Below, piece by piece: positions 45,427 to 57,010 of a DNA stretch of 64,000 nucleotides. The position numbers and the translations under genes are program-made. This DNA comes from Caenorhabditis remanei (lineage: Eukaryota; Nematoda; Chromadorea; Rhabditida; Rhabditidae). The notes under the pieces were generated by a model, which saw nothing but the letters and a program-made list of their open reading frames with translations, ran no database searches and had not been told where the DNA came from. Position 1 is the first letter of the stretch, and the number at the start of each line of letters is the position of its first letter. The stretch is from contig NC_071331.1 in NCBI RefSeq assembly GCF_010183535.1, positions 186,001-250,000 of the forward strand, in the 5' to 3' direction.

Positions 45427-47339
45427 ATGTCTTCTGATTCACCTGAAACATTTTATGTCATTCTATATGGAGTTATTTCTGTTACGGTAGTTTCTCTACT
45501 CTCGTTAGGAGGAGCATGTTTGGGACCGTTGATGACAAAGGATTCAAAGAATAGGTTGGTGATTTTATCTGTGATAATTTGAACATGTCCGTTGATATTT
45601 CAGGTGGCTCCATTTTTTTCTAGCAATGGCTATATCTACACTCAGTTCTGATGCGATACTTCACATTATTCCACAGGTAAATTCTTTTCATTTTAATTAC
45701 CTTCTAAAAACTACCCTGCTGAAAACTGCCTCAATCAAAACCTTATATCTTTGTCAGTTCTGGTTCGTACCAATTTTGATCAGGACAGTTCAAATTCGGG
45801 AGGTTTTTGTTCGGCCCCTCAAAATCATTTCAGGTTCTTGGAGTTCATAGTCATAGCCATGGACATGCTCATGAACACCACGATAACTCTTCCCATGAAA
45901 ATGTGACACATGGTCATAGTCATCATCATCATGATCATGATGCAGACGATGATAATGAAGTGTTTGTGAGTTTCACTATTGAGCGATACCCCTGAAAACC
46001 TTATAATTTCAGTGGTACACAGTCACATCATCCCGTCGAAATCTACTCCGTCTCTCTGTCATTGTACTATCTATCTACTTCCTGTACTTTGTCGAATTCT
46101 TCATGCTCTACCGGAAAACTCATCTCCACTATTGTGCCCCGTCAACCAAATCGTTTGTTGCAAACTCGCCGTCTTCTGAAGTCAAATCGTCGTTATCGAA
46201 TTCGAGCGTAGTTGAGGATAATAATAACGGAGGAGACACGAAAGAGAAGAGAAGAAATAGTGTGGAATTGGAGAAACCCAGAGAGCAGGGAGGACACGAG
46301 TTGATTAGTTTAAGAGAGGATGATGATGACGCTGGAGAGATTTGTGGACTGAAAGTGAGTTTTTCGAAAAGTTAAAAGTGAAAACGTTTGCAGTTTTTAG
46401 TTGAAAATGTTCAACATTTTGAGCGTGAGACGATCCCCCTGATTGTATCACAATATCAATTGTTTATGTAGTGTATAGATCACAAGTAGAGCTTCATTTT
46501 TGTAGTTGACAACTTTTTTGTACGGGCACATCCTAAGAAGTTATCAATCAACAAAAAAATTTATCGCAATTTCAATGCTATAAGGGGAGATTTTTGAGTT
46601 TTTTACATTGACGTAACTTCTTAGGATGTGCCCGTCCAAAAAAGTTGTCAACTACAAAAATGAAGCACTACTTGTGATCTATACACTCCATAAACAATAG
46701 ATATTGTGAGACTAACAGTGATATCGTGTCACATTCAAAAACTTGACAATTTTCAACAAAAACTGCAAGTGGTCAGTACTGTAAAAACTATCTAAAAACT
46801 CCATTGTTTTAAGCCGCGAGCTCTCATCATTCTTTTTGGCGACGGACTCCACAATCTGGTTGATGGAATAGCAATCGGTGCATCGTTCATGGTCTCTCTG
46901 AAGCTTGGCTTCATAACAACAATCGCCGTAGTCTGCCACGAACTTCCTCATGAAATCGGAGATCTCGCTGTGTTGATTGATTCGGGACTTTCGATGGTCA
47001 CTGCTCTTATTCTTAACTTGATATCTGCTCTGACCGCATATATTGGGTTGTTCATCGCGATTTCACTGGGAAAAGATGAGGAAATTGAGACTATTCTATT
47101 GGCTATTACAGCTGGAATGTTTTTGTATGTCGCTTGGGTCGATATGGTTAGTCGGACACTTTTTTTGATCCAAGAAAGATCAATTCTCTGCTTTTCAGCT
47201 GTCACATTTAAAACATGACGCTCTGATGGCTGATCATTGGATGGTGACGAGTATTCTTCAAATCGCAGGATTCATTGTTGGATTCGCGCTGATATTTGGA
47301 TTGGGATGGTTTGAACATTTGCTCGAAGGAGAACACTGA
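45427..47339 (+). CDS. hke-4.1: ZIP-family zinc transporter (KE4/SLC39A7 type)
   Basis: Six exons in phase (45427-45554, 45604-45676, 45834-45965, 46013-46354, 46814-47146, 47199-47339) give 382 aa. Eight helices of the ZIP fold are present. The metal site is intact: GDGLHNLVDGIAIGASF in helix IV and HELPHEIGD in helix V. A His-rich loop (HSHSHGHAHEHHD, HGHSHHHHDHD) follows helix 2, and a charged cytosolic loop of about 80 residues lies between helices 3 and 4. SLC39A7 members release zinc from the ER/Golgi into the cytosol. C. elegans hke-4.1 (T28F3.3) is the likely orthologue, which agrees with the T28F3.5-like gene at the other end of the window. Intron 4 carries a palindromic repeat. Confidence 0.92.
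46393..46770. repeat. Palindromic repeat family, copy in hke-4.1 intron 4
   Basis: tttgtagttgacaacttttt/aaaaaagttgtcaactacaa arms, with cacatcctaagaagtta mirrored by taacttcttaggatgtg near the centre. Outer parts run to gttgaaaatgttcaac and acaattttcaac. Confidence 0.75.
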
Positions 47340-47546
47340 ACTCTCTCCTAACTTGATAACTAATAAAAAGTGATGCATATATTTGTGACGGGTATAATAA
47401 ATGTGATTTATGATTTGGTTTTCCGAACACAACATGTGAAAGGTTTAGAGTGTGCTGTCGCGACCTTTCTCTCTTCATTTGCATCGCACTGATAAGAATT
47501 TTTCTTTTTTAGCAACAACTATTGTGAAACATATTTCAATTTTACA

Positions 47547-48026
47547 ATGAATAGTTATAATTCAGGTAAGTGTATTTTTCTTATTCTGGGTTAGATTATT
47601 TATTATCCGCATTCAAATTTCAGATAATTCCACGATAGTCTTCTACACGTTAACTACCTTCAATACATTCTTCCTTATTTCATCATTTTTTCAAAATGAC
47701 TTCCTAACATTATTCACTAGTTCTCTTCTCATTTTCATTGGAACGTTATCGTATTTCGAGTACAAGAAGGACAGATTGCACTGCTTGCCCATTGTAATCC
47801 TACTGATGGCTATCACCTGGCTACTGTAAGTAGAAATCGGAGAATATTTGGAGCTATTTATCATTTTTTCAGAACATTCTACAATGTTTTCTATCTCGAA
47901 ATACCTGGTGTTTTGCTTCTCCTTTACAACTATCTTGTTTTAGTAACTTTATCGTTCACGATTCTTCTTGCTGGTTACATACTCATCGTAGCCTTTTCAC
48001 TTGGACAGTCTATTGAAGATGATTAA
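47547..48026 (+). CDS. Small multi-pass membrane protein
   Basis: Three exons in phase (47547-47565, 47624-47825, 47873-48026) give 124 aa. Four hydrophobic helices (about residues 10-27, 32-50, 58-75 and 82-112) are linked by very short loops, one with FEYKKDRLHC. The C-terminus is acidic (SIEDD). No family recognised. It ends 26 bp from the convergent lectin gene on the other strand, so the two 3' UTRs must overlap. The start gives a full first helix and lies 207 bp after hke-4.1, spacing that might allow a downstream operon position. Confidence 0.65.
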
Positions 48027-48052
48027 AAAATATTCATTCGAATTTTCCACTA

Positions 48053-50153
48053 TCAATTTTGTTTACAAAGTACAAACTCTTGTGTTAATGCGCAAGGGTA
48101 ATCTGTCCAAACTCCACGAGAAAATCCAAAATCCAAACCATTGTTTACAACAGATAGAGCAAACTGAAAACATAAAAATCAGTAAATATTCAATATGTCG
48201 TTCAAACTACAAAACTCTTTTTTTGTTTTATTTGAGTCTAGCTTGATTAATTTCTACTTCAACTTTTCAAATCGAATCCTCACTCACCACATTACAATAC
48301 TCTGAATATTGGGTTCCTTGTGCTTTATTTGGTTTTCCAGGAGCCCAGTTGGAATATGAAGATGCTCCAACCCATGCTTGATGAGCTATCGTACTGTCGT
48401 TGTTAGTACTGAATGCCACTGCAAATATTATCTATGACGGAGATCAATATCTCTAACTAACATCTCATAGCCTCATTCATATCAGCATCTGTTATCACTG
48501 CCATCTCTCCCCCAAATGCTTGGCATCCCAGCTCTGCGGTACTGAAATCTGATGTTCCTTGAACTAACTAAAATTTTGGTTATTCAAAAAAGAAGACAAT
48601 TACAATCTCACCCCATAACACCCTCCCTTATAACTAATCCAAAATGGATCACATTTTGGAGAACAGTCTACAGGGCCACTTGGAGCAGCGGTTGTTGTTG
48701 TTGCTTTTGTTGTTGTGGTAGGAATTGTTGTAGTCGTTGTTGGAGTCGTTGTTGTTGGTGTAGTTGTAGTAGTTGTAGTTGGAGTTGTAGTTGTTGTGGT
48801 GGGAGTTGTAGTGGTTACGGTGGTTGTAGTAGGTGCGGTAGTACTCGTTGTTGGAGTTGTGGTCTGTAGGAAAGTTCAAATTTTCAGAAGCCTATAAAAA
48901 CTTGCAGTTGTAGTTGGTGTAGTCGTAGTTGTTGTGGTAGTTGTGGTTGAAGTAGTGGAAGTGGTAGTGGATGTTGTCTCCGGGAGGAGGCTACATGTTT
49001 TCTTCACATATTTTTCACCAATTATGGCTGAAAACTTCATCTTGCTTATCAGAATAGAAATCTCTACTTACATGTATTGGGATCATATTTACAAAGAGCC
49101 ACAGATCCTCCTGAACTGGAGCACTCTTTCATATCATCATACTGTCCAGGAACGTAGCCATCAACGTCCAGTAGGAATGATTGTTCCCATAGCTATAATC
49201 TATACTTGTGTCTGAGTTATTCAACCATAATTTGACTCACCGTTACACAACTGAACTCAGCGAACTCTGATCTTGGATACTCGGGTTGCCACCACAAGAA
49301 ATCTGTTGGTGATTTATCAGTCCACACATAAGTCACATTGTCACACTGAAAATATATAACAATTTATGAATAAAGTAATGTCTCACATCTCTTCTCAATC
49401 CAATCCATGCATCCATCTGTCCATATTTATCTCGGAATTGCGCTGAAAAAATGGTCTGTAATGTAATGAGACATCAACCATTACCATTTAACCATCTGCT
49501 TTCCGCTTCACTGTGAATTGATGCCAAATGAGCACCTGCTCTTTGATTCCAACAATACTCTTCTGATTTATACCAACTCATATCATATTCTGATAGTTTG
49601 TAGCACATTCCTGTTCCAGAATATCTAGTCCATCCCGAAGCACATGCAGCCGTACCGACAGAATCAGATAAGACTACAAGGTATGCATAAGACAAGTCAG
49701 ATGACAGTTGGGAGGAACCAATGAATTGCGATTTGAGAGCATTGTTTATAACTTCTGCAAATGAAAAATCCCTGTAATAGAGGCGCGCCCGATTGTAAAA
49801 GTTTGGAGCATCCTATTGCGGCTGCATTTAAAGATATGGAAATTGTTTCAACTGAAGAAATGTGCTATGAATATTAAGCTATATTCTGTGAAGTTAGCTG
49901 CTTTTTGAAATTTCTTTTGGAAACCGAGATATACCGCTGCGAACAGACACTGCTAGGTGCGCCTCTATTACTGGTATTACAATATAACAGATTTAAAAAA
50001 AGTTAGCTCACCGTCATCTTTTGCATCTCGCAGTTCCTTCTGATTATCTTTAAGAAATTTAGATAAAACAGCTTTTCGTCCTGTTTTTTCCGACAAAGAA
50101 GACAAACCATTAACCAACCAAAGTATACAGAAAATCTCCACCAACCCACTCAT
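48053..50153 (-). CDS. C-type lectin with two CTLDs and Thr-rich linker (tandem copy 1)
   Basis: Ten exons (50153-50012, 49754-49485, 49442-49387, 49345-49241, 49192-49072, 49027-48906, 48863-48612, 48567-48462, 48418-48288, 48163-48053) give 471 aa. Signal peptide: LVEIFCILWLVNGLSS. CTLD 1: GMCYKLSEYDMSWYKSEEYC, RAGAHLASIHSEAE, WIGLRR, WTDKSPTDFLWWQPEYP and a final KECSSSGG...ALC. About 90 residues of nearly pure Thr/Pro follow, then CTLD 2 (DPFWISYKGGCYG ... GEMAVITDADMNEA ... WVGASSYSNWAP). No classical EPN/QPD sugar motif is seen. The intron in the Thr tract is in phase only with a GC donor (GCAAGT). Secreted, probably an intestinal or immune lectin. Confidence 0.87.
49775..49970. mobile_element. 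MITE with TAATAGAGGCGC inverted ends
   Basis: taatagaggcgc at 49775 and gcgcctctatta at 49959-49970, 196 bp, in intron 1 of the first lectin gene. Immediate flanks show ctg on both sides. Confidence 0.7.
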
Positions 50154-50852
50154 TTTTAAAACTACAGAATGGACACTGTAGAGGACCTCCCGTTAATATT
50201 CTGAATGAAACATGTGAATGATCAATCTGTGATTATCCGTTTGCAAACAGGAAGTACGTTAGAGTACACAATTTTTCTATGATTTGTAAATTTGTTCGAA
50301 ATCTTTGGTTTTAAAAGATTTTTGAAGCCACAGTAACCACTATATTTACTCTTCACAGGTTTGTCGCCCGGCAGTAGAATTCAATTTTTGATCTACTTGG
50401 TTTTCACAATTTAGACGCGAAATTCGAGCTAGACATTGGCGGCATATTCAAAATGATATATTTTCAATTCGACCTTTTACTGTGACATTTCGATACACAG
50501 CTTAATCGACACTTTTTGAGCCGATTTATGCCAGTTTTCCCTCATTTTTGGGCAGTTTTTCGACCGTCGTGTGTCTTTTCAAGATCAGTTTTAATAAAAT
50601 TTTATTTTGAATTTCGCGCTAAAGTTTTTGCTGATCTCAGCGAACGGCGTTAACTTTCAGTACTCACCGTCAGACCCCGTGATAATATTATTATTCTATC
50701 ATCAGACCCTTTCTTTGATACTCAATTAATCAGGTAAGTAGAAAAAATGTTCTTCCCGATAATTTTTTTCAATTCGTAAGATTCCACATAAAAATGAAAT
50801 GGAAAATATGAATTTATTTATCAAATTATAGTTCAGTAGTTAACAACATGAT
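50154..50852. other. Intergenic spacer between lectin genes
   Basis: No exon seen; promoter of lectin copy 1. Confidence 0.5.
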
Positions 50853-53461
50853 TTATGAAGCTTTTTGACAGATTCCGAATTCTTTCAAACTGGTACAAAG
50901 TTGAGTCCTCCACAATCCGCGTTGTGTATACACTCCATTGTCAGATTGACTCAGAACTATCTGCAATTTCAAATTTTTATCAGATCACCATAAAAATTAT
51001 TCAAAAGTTACCGTATAACACGATCCAGTCGCAGCGGAATAACCAGGTGCCATATTTGTGAATCCGCCTGATGGATTCATCCATGCTTCTTCAAGAGTGG
51101 TACTAGCTGTGTTAGTGCTGAAGGCTACTGTAAAAATCAAACTTAGCAAAACATTAAATCTATAGAACTTATACATCTTAGTGCCTCGTTGACACCACTT
51201 CCAGAAACCTCCGCCATTTGACCTCCTAACCGCACACACTCTGTATTGAAGTCGGAGGATTTAGCGGGTCCTTTGATTTTCTGAAAAGCACAATTCAGAT
51301 TTAAACTATTTGTAATAACCATTGAGATCTACCCATTTCGGAAAAAACTCTTTTTTAGAAAGCTTACAGCATAACAAAGACCATTGTAAGACACCCATCC
51401 AGTTGGACAATTGTTGGCGCATTTAGACGTGTCAAAAGGAGTTGTTGCTTTGGAAGTTGTTTTCGAAGTAGTAGTTGAAACTGTTGTAGTGGTCGTGAGC
51501 TGGAATTTTACTAGGGGTAACAAGTTTTTTTGCTTGTTTCTGTTCTAACCTTGGTTGTTGTTGTGGTAGGTGTTGTGGTGGTTGTTGTTGTAGTTGTTGG
51601 TGTTGTAGTTGTCGTGGTTGGAGTTGTCGTAGTTGTGGTAGGTGTTGTGGTTGTAGTCGTTGGAGTTGTGGAGGGAGTCGTTGTTGTAGTGGTTACAGTA
51701 GTTGTGGTCGGAGTTGTGGTAGTCGTTGTAGGTGATGTTGTTGTTGTGGTTGGAGTTGTCGTAGTTGTTGTAGGTGTCGTCGTCGTTGCCGTAGTAGTCT
51801 CAGTAGTTGTGGTAGGTGTTGTTGTTGTTGTGGTTGGAGTTGTAGTAGTTGTAGTGGTTTCTGTTGTAGTCGTCGTGGGAGTTGTTGTTGTGGTCGTAGG
51901 GGTCGTTGTCGTAGTTGTAGGTGTTGTGGTTGTTGATGTAGTCGTTGTAGTTGGAGTTGTAGTTGTAGTTGTTGGTGTTGTCGTTGTTGTGGTCGGAGTT
52001 GTAGTGGTTGTAGTTGGAGTTGTAGTTGTAGTTGTTGGTGTTGTTGTTGTTGTGGTCGGAGTCGTTGTCGTAGTTGTAGGTGTTGTAGTCGTTGTAGTTG
52101 GAGTTGTAGTCGTTGTAGGTGTCGTTGTCGTAGTCGTCTCAGTAGTAGTTGTAGGAGTTGTGGTAGTTGTAGTTGGAGTTGTAGTGGTTTCTGTTGTAGT
52201 GGTTACGGTAGTAGTTGTAGGTGTTGTAGTAGTCGTTGTTGGAGTCGTTGTTGTTGTTGTGGGGGTGGTTGTCGTAGTTGTTGGCGTCTAAACATTGTTA
52301 ATAGTGATTTGGCCTGTTTTTATTTGACGAACCGTTGTTGTTGTCGTGGGTGTTGTCGTAGTAGTGGTAGGCGTTGTTGTAGTCTTCGTAGTTGTTGTCG
52401 GAGTAGTTGTTGTTGTAGTCGATGTAGTACTTGTAGTACTTGTGCAAACTTTGGGTGTGTACTTAGTTCCCACAATGGCTAAACATATTTTTTAAAATAT
52501 ATAATTTTCGCTAATTACTTACATGTATTGGGGTCATACTTGCAAAGTGCATATGAACCAGTCGCCATTCCACACTCTTTCATGTCATCAAACTGTCCTG
52601 GAGTATATCCAGATACCAGAAACAACAAGGCGGTATTCCAAATCTGAGAACAATTTTGTTTAAAAAAAAATATTTATCAAATAACTCACTGTAGTACAAC
52701 TTTGTTCAGCATATTGCGCTTGAGGATATCCAGGCTGCCACCACTGAAAATCGACCGGAGTACCGTCTGTCCAGTAGTAAGCTGTCATATCACACTAAAA
52801 AAATAGTTCCTTTTCTGAATATTTTTATATCTAGCTCACCTCTTTTTTCAAACCAATCCAGTCATCCATTGGTGCATACCATAGTTTGTATTGTGCTTAA
52901 ATTATTTTGTCTGAGCCATTCCAAACAGTAAAGTTCACATACAATTTAACCACTGCGCCTCTGCTTGAGTATGGATCGACGCCAAATGCGCACCAGCCCT
53001 CTGACTCCAACACCAATCCTCCGCGGCATACCAACTCATACTAGCTGTAGACTCTTTGTAACACATCCCATTTACAGTATATCTTTTCCATCCGGATGCA
53101 CAAGCAGCTGTTCCAACGGCATCAGATAAAACAACAAGGTTGGCTGACGAGGAATCCGAGAGTGATGAAGATTTCGTTTCGGGGGGAATCAATGAATTTT
53201 GGTTGAGAAACTTGAACATCCATCCTGCAAAAATAGGTTCAGCTGGGAAAAACCAATAGTTTAACTCACTTTCATCTTCAGCTCCTCTGTACAAATTTTG
53301 ATTATCTTTCAAAAAGTTCCCTGCCAACTCCTTCCGGGCTTCTAGGTTATCTGAAAGCAAGAATAGAAATGATTTCGAGATTTTTGTTACAAACCAATCG
53401 CTTTTGCATTTACGTTTTCCATTATTGAGAAGAATACAACAAAAACGAACAGAGTAGCCAT
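50853..53461 (-). CDS. C-type lectin with two CTLDs and very long Thr/Pro tract (tandem copy 2)
   Basis: Twelve exons in phase (53461-53395, 53350-53270, 53224-52943, 52895-52840, 52794-52690, 52643-52523, 52478-52333, 52287-51550, 51499-51368, 51280-51175, 51127-51012, 50960-50853) give 685 aa. Signal peptide ATLFVFVVFFSIMENVNA. CTLD 1 (GMCYKESTASMSWYAAEDWC, WIGLKKE, WTDGTPVDFQWWQPGYP) and a more diverged CTLD 2 (PTGWVSYNGLCYA ... GGQMAEVSGSGVNEA). They flank about 300 residues of Thr with regular Pro, a mucin-like O-glycosylation tract; one exon alone is 246 codons. Neither CTLD has an obvious sugar-binding triplet. Likely secreted into mucus or onto the gut surface. Confidence 0.87.
51545..52460. 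repeat. Thr/Pro-codon tandem repeat tract
   Basis: gttgttgtagttgt/ggagttgtagt units on the plus strand, i.e. ACN threonine and CCN proline codons on the coding strand. The antisense reading gives a false Val/Gly-rich frame. Confidence 0.85.
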
Positions 53462-54046
53462 ATTTGATAAATTTAATAACAAATGCATTTCTGAACGTGC
53501 GATTTCAATGTAACGAAACCAAAAATTGAAAAAAGGAAAGAAATAATGCAGGCGAATTGAACTTCAATCTGTCATAATCCTTTCCATCGGTACAGATGCG
53601 AGATACTTCAGGTTACATATTTTGGCTATAAGTGTTTCCGAAATCAAAGTTTCACTTTATGTTGTTTTAATTTAAAGATTTTGGGTAGTTTTGAGAATCT
53701 TATAAACTAAAATGCATGAACTGATTCGATCAAAAGTCAGAATTAAAAAAAATAGTTGTTTTTGTCGGAAAACAAACAGATTCATTCATTTTTATTCATC
53801 TTTATTGTTAGATCTATGAAAAATCTCACTGAACATGAGTAGGGATAGACTCATCTGAAAACTATTCTGAATATTTGGAGACTTCCGACAGTAGTTCCAC
53901 ATTACAAAATCCAGATTCTTCTCCAGAACCAGTTGCGTATACTTTAATCTAAAGACAACTTTCTAAACATTTTGTCTTTTCAAACGTTTCGAACTTGTTT
54001 ATGAACTGGAAATGCTAGAAATGTTAATAATGCAGTTAAAAATTCA
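53462..54046. other. Intergenic spacer between lectin genes
   Basis: No exon seen; promoter of lectin copy 2. Confidence 0.5.
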
Positions 54047-56671
54047 TTAACTTTGTTTACAGAGCACAAACTCCTGTGTCAATGAACACGGATAATCTGT
54101 CCAAACTCCGCGAGAGAATCCAAAATCCAAACCATTGTTCACAACAGATAGAGCAAACTGAAAACAGAACATCCGATATTAAGTCTAGTTTGATCTTTGA
54201 ATACTTCAACTTTTCAAATCGAATTCTCTGATACTCACCACATTACAATACTCTGAATATTGGGTTCCTTGTGCTTTATTTGGTTTTCCAGGAGCCCAGT
54301 TGGAATATGAAGATGCTCCAACCCATGCTTGATGAGCTATCGTACTGTCGTTGTTAGTACTAAATGCCACTGAAAACATTATCTATGACGGAGATCAATT
54401 TCTCTAACTAACATCTCATAGCCTCATTCATATCAGCATCTGTTATCACTGCCATCTCTCCCCCAAATGCTTGGCATCCAAGCTCTGCGGTACTGAAATC
54501 TGAAGTTCCTTGGACTATCTGAAATATTGGGTTTTTGAAAAAGAAGACAATTACAATCTCACCCCATAACACCCTCCCTTATAACTAATCCAAAATGAAT
54601 CACATTTCGGTGAGCAGTCTACTGGTCCACTTGGAGCAACAGTTGTTGTTGTTGTTGCTTTAGTTGTTGTGGTAGGAGTTGTAGTGGTTGTAGTTGATGT
54701 TGTAGCAGTTGTAGTTGGAGTTGTTGTTGTAGTTGTTGATGTAGTTGTTGTGGTAGTAGTTGTAGTTGTTGGTGTTGTGGTTGTTGTGGTCGGAATTGTG
54801 GTAGTTGTAGTTGGAGTTGTAGTTGTAGTTGTTGGTGTAGTTGTTGTGGTGGGCGTTGTGGTAGTAGTTGTCTCAGTGGTTGTAGTAGGTGTTGTAGTAG
54901 TTGCAGTTGTTGGTGTTGTTGTTGTTGTGGTCGGAGTTGTGGTAGTGGTTGTAGGAGTTGTAGTCGTTGTAGTTGGAGTTGTAGTTGTAGTTGTTGGTGT
55001 TGTTGTTGTTGTAGTCGGAGTTGTGGTAGTAGTCGTCTCTGTGGTTGTAGTTGGTGTTGTTGTTGTGGTGGGCGTTGTGGTTGTTGTTGTTGGAGTTGTA
55101 GTGGTTTCTGTTGTAGTGGTTACGGTAGTAGTTGTAGGTGTTGTAGTAGTCGTTGTTGGAGTCGTTGTTGTTGTTGTGGGGGTGGTTGTCGTAGTTGTTG
55201 GCGTCTAAAACGTCTAAATAATAGTGATGTGGCCTGTGTTTATTTAACAAACCGTTGTTGTTGTCGTGGGAGTTGTCGTTGTCGTTGTTGATGTGGTGGT
55301 TGTAGTTGAAGTAGTAGTACAAACGCTTTTGACATACTTTTGTCCGATAATTGCTAAAATTTGAGTGAAATTCTTTTTTGTTATATTTGAATTATCTTAC
55401 ATGTATTTGGATCGTACTTGCACACAGCCCATGCTACACTTCCAGTACACGATCTTCCATCGTCGAATTGTCCAGGAAGGAATCCATACATTCCACGTAA
55501 AACTGATGAATCCCATAACTAAAACTGTTGTTATTGTCGCAACAAAAAAGTTCCGACATTTTTTCCCCCTCGGTGTTTGCGGACTCAAGCCAAAATTTGA
55601 TAATTTTGGCTTGAGTCCGCAAACACCGACGAGGAAAAAATGTCGGAACTTTTTTATTTCGATAATAATTCCAATCTGGCATTCATTAATATACTCACCG
55701 CAGTACAACTGTCCTCAATTCCTCCATAAATCGGGTATCCCGGTTGCCACCAAAGGAAATCCACAGGTGTTCCGTCTGTCCATTCCCAGTCTGTATTGTC
55801 ACACTGGAAAACGTTTCTTTTGGATTCTGTTAGCGCTCGAAATGGGACGAGTTGGAACGTCTCGCGTCCCCGTCCCGCGCGTTCCGGATTGTCATAAAAC
55901 GGTTGAAAATGAACGTATATTTTTGAAACTTTAGGAATCGCGTCCCCAGCTATGTTTTCAGATTCTGTGAAAGTTTCACAATTCTCCGACAAAAACTGAC
56001 AATTTTCCAAAATTCCCGCAAAAAAGAGGGACGCCCCGTTTCGAGCGCTAGATTCTGGAGTATGGGGAAAACTCACATTTCTTCTCAACCCAATCCAATC
56101 GTCCATTTTTGACCACCAAAGTTTGTACTGATCTGAAATTAAGATAATAGAATGATGGTTCAAAAAAACTCACAGTTCAACCAAACTGCTTCCGCCTGAC
56201 TATGAATCGACGTCAAATGCGCGCCTGCCCTTTGACTCCAACACCAATCCTCCGAAGCGTACCAAGAAAGCATTGGAGATCCCATCTCTTTATAGCAACA
56301 TCCATTTCCTTCCCATCTAATCCATCCGGATGCACATTTTGCAGTTCCAATCGCATCTGATAGAATTACGGGACCATTTTGAGAGACATCCTGAAGTCCA
56401 GAAGGTTTCGAAGTTTCCGGTGGTATCAGAGAGTTTTGATTCATGAATTTGAATAGATATCGTTCGTCAGATCCATCTCCTTTTTTCAATAACTCTCTGT
56501 TTTTGGACACAAAATTTGAGAATAATTGTTGACGTGCGCCAAGATGGTCTTCAAAAAATCATCAATTAAGCATAAAAACTACGTCGTTGTCTCACCAATT
56601 TTTTCTTTTCCACCTAAAACGAAACTTAACGAATAGTATAGAAAAAGGAAGTAAATCAACGAATTTTTCAT
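54047..56671 (-). CDS. C-type lectin with two CTLDs and Thr-rich linker (tandem copy 3, mosaic)
   Basis: Ten exons in phase (56671-56596, 56548-56174, 56132-56077, 55803-55699, 55518-55401, 55353-55253, 55204-54563, 54518-54413, 54369-54239, 54157-54047) give 606 aa. Signal peptide SLIYFLFLYYSLSFVLG. CTLD 1 (GCCYKEMGSPMLSWYASEDWC, WIGLRRN, WTDGTPVDFLWWQPGYP) is closer to copy 2. The Thr tract is about 200 residues. CTLD 2 is almost identical at nucleotide level to that of copy 1. Copy 2's intron between the leader spacer and CTLD 1 is absent here. Intron 4 contains a 113 bp hairpin and intron 3 a TIR element. Secreted; sugar-binding motif not evident. Confidence 0.87.
54640..55330. repeat. 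Thr/Pro-codon tandem repeat tract of lectin copy 3
   Basis: Same degenerate gttgtagttgttggag units as in copy 2, broken by a 48 bp intron (55205-55252) that is also related to copy 2. Confidence 0.8.
55544..55656. repeat. Near-perfect 113 bp hairpin in lectin intron
   Basis: Arms of about 53 bp: aaaaaagttccgacattttt to ggactcaagccaaaatt, and its mirror, around a loop of about 5 bases. One arm has ccccct where the partner has gacgagg, the main mismatch. Confidence 0.85.
55830..56050. mobile_element. 221 bp TIR element with flanking gattctg repeat
   Basis: tagcgctcgaaatggg and cccgtttcgagcgcta form the ends; gattctg lies directly outside both (55823-55829, 56051-56057). In intron 3 of lectin copy 3. 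Confidence 0.75.
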
Positions 56672-57010
56672 TTTTTGTGTCAAAGTACCAAATGCAAAAC
56701 TACGTAGAGCGATAGACCAAACATAATCTCCTCTCATTTTTATGAAGTAAAAGGTAAACTGCGCATAAATCATGGCTAAGTACCGAAGGATCAACTGACC
56801 AAAGTTGACCGAATTTATGGTTTTTCGGTGTTCTAGATATGTTTTATTCAAGAAAATCTCGATTGTTGTGGTGACATCCATTTGTTGAACTCAATCTATA
56901 GTGATGCTTCATTTTTTAAACACTTTATTCAAAACTTAAATATTATTCTTATTTATTATTTTTACCAGTTTTCATTATATCAGTTCTCTCTATGTATTAT
57001 GAAATGATGA
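56672..57010. other. Intergenic spacer
   Basis: Upstream of lectin copy 3. A minus frame here is an upstream extension with stop-free AT-rich DNA, not a gene. Confidence 0.45.

Noticed and set aside
48552..48869. Cys/Ser/Arg-rich plus-strand frame resembling a cysteine-rich protein
   Set aside because: It is the tgt-gtt repeat read in another frame, opposite the lectin copy 1 Thr tract and CTLD 2 exon.
51530..52291. 253-codon Val/Gly-rich plus-strand frame, and a similar one at 54,669-55,208
   Set aside because: Antisense shadow of the Thr/Pro tracts. The minus-strand reading joins in phase to C-type lectin domains on both sides.
48649..55322. Repetitive arrays considered as CRISPR or satellite
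   Set aside because: Units are codon-based Thr/Pro repeats without uniform direct repeats and unique spacers, and the genome is eukaryotic.
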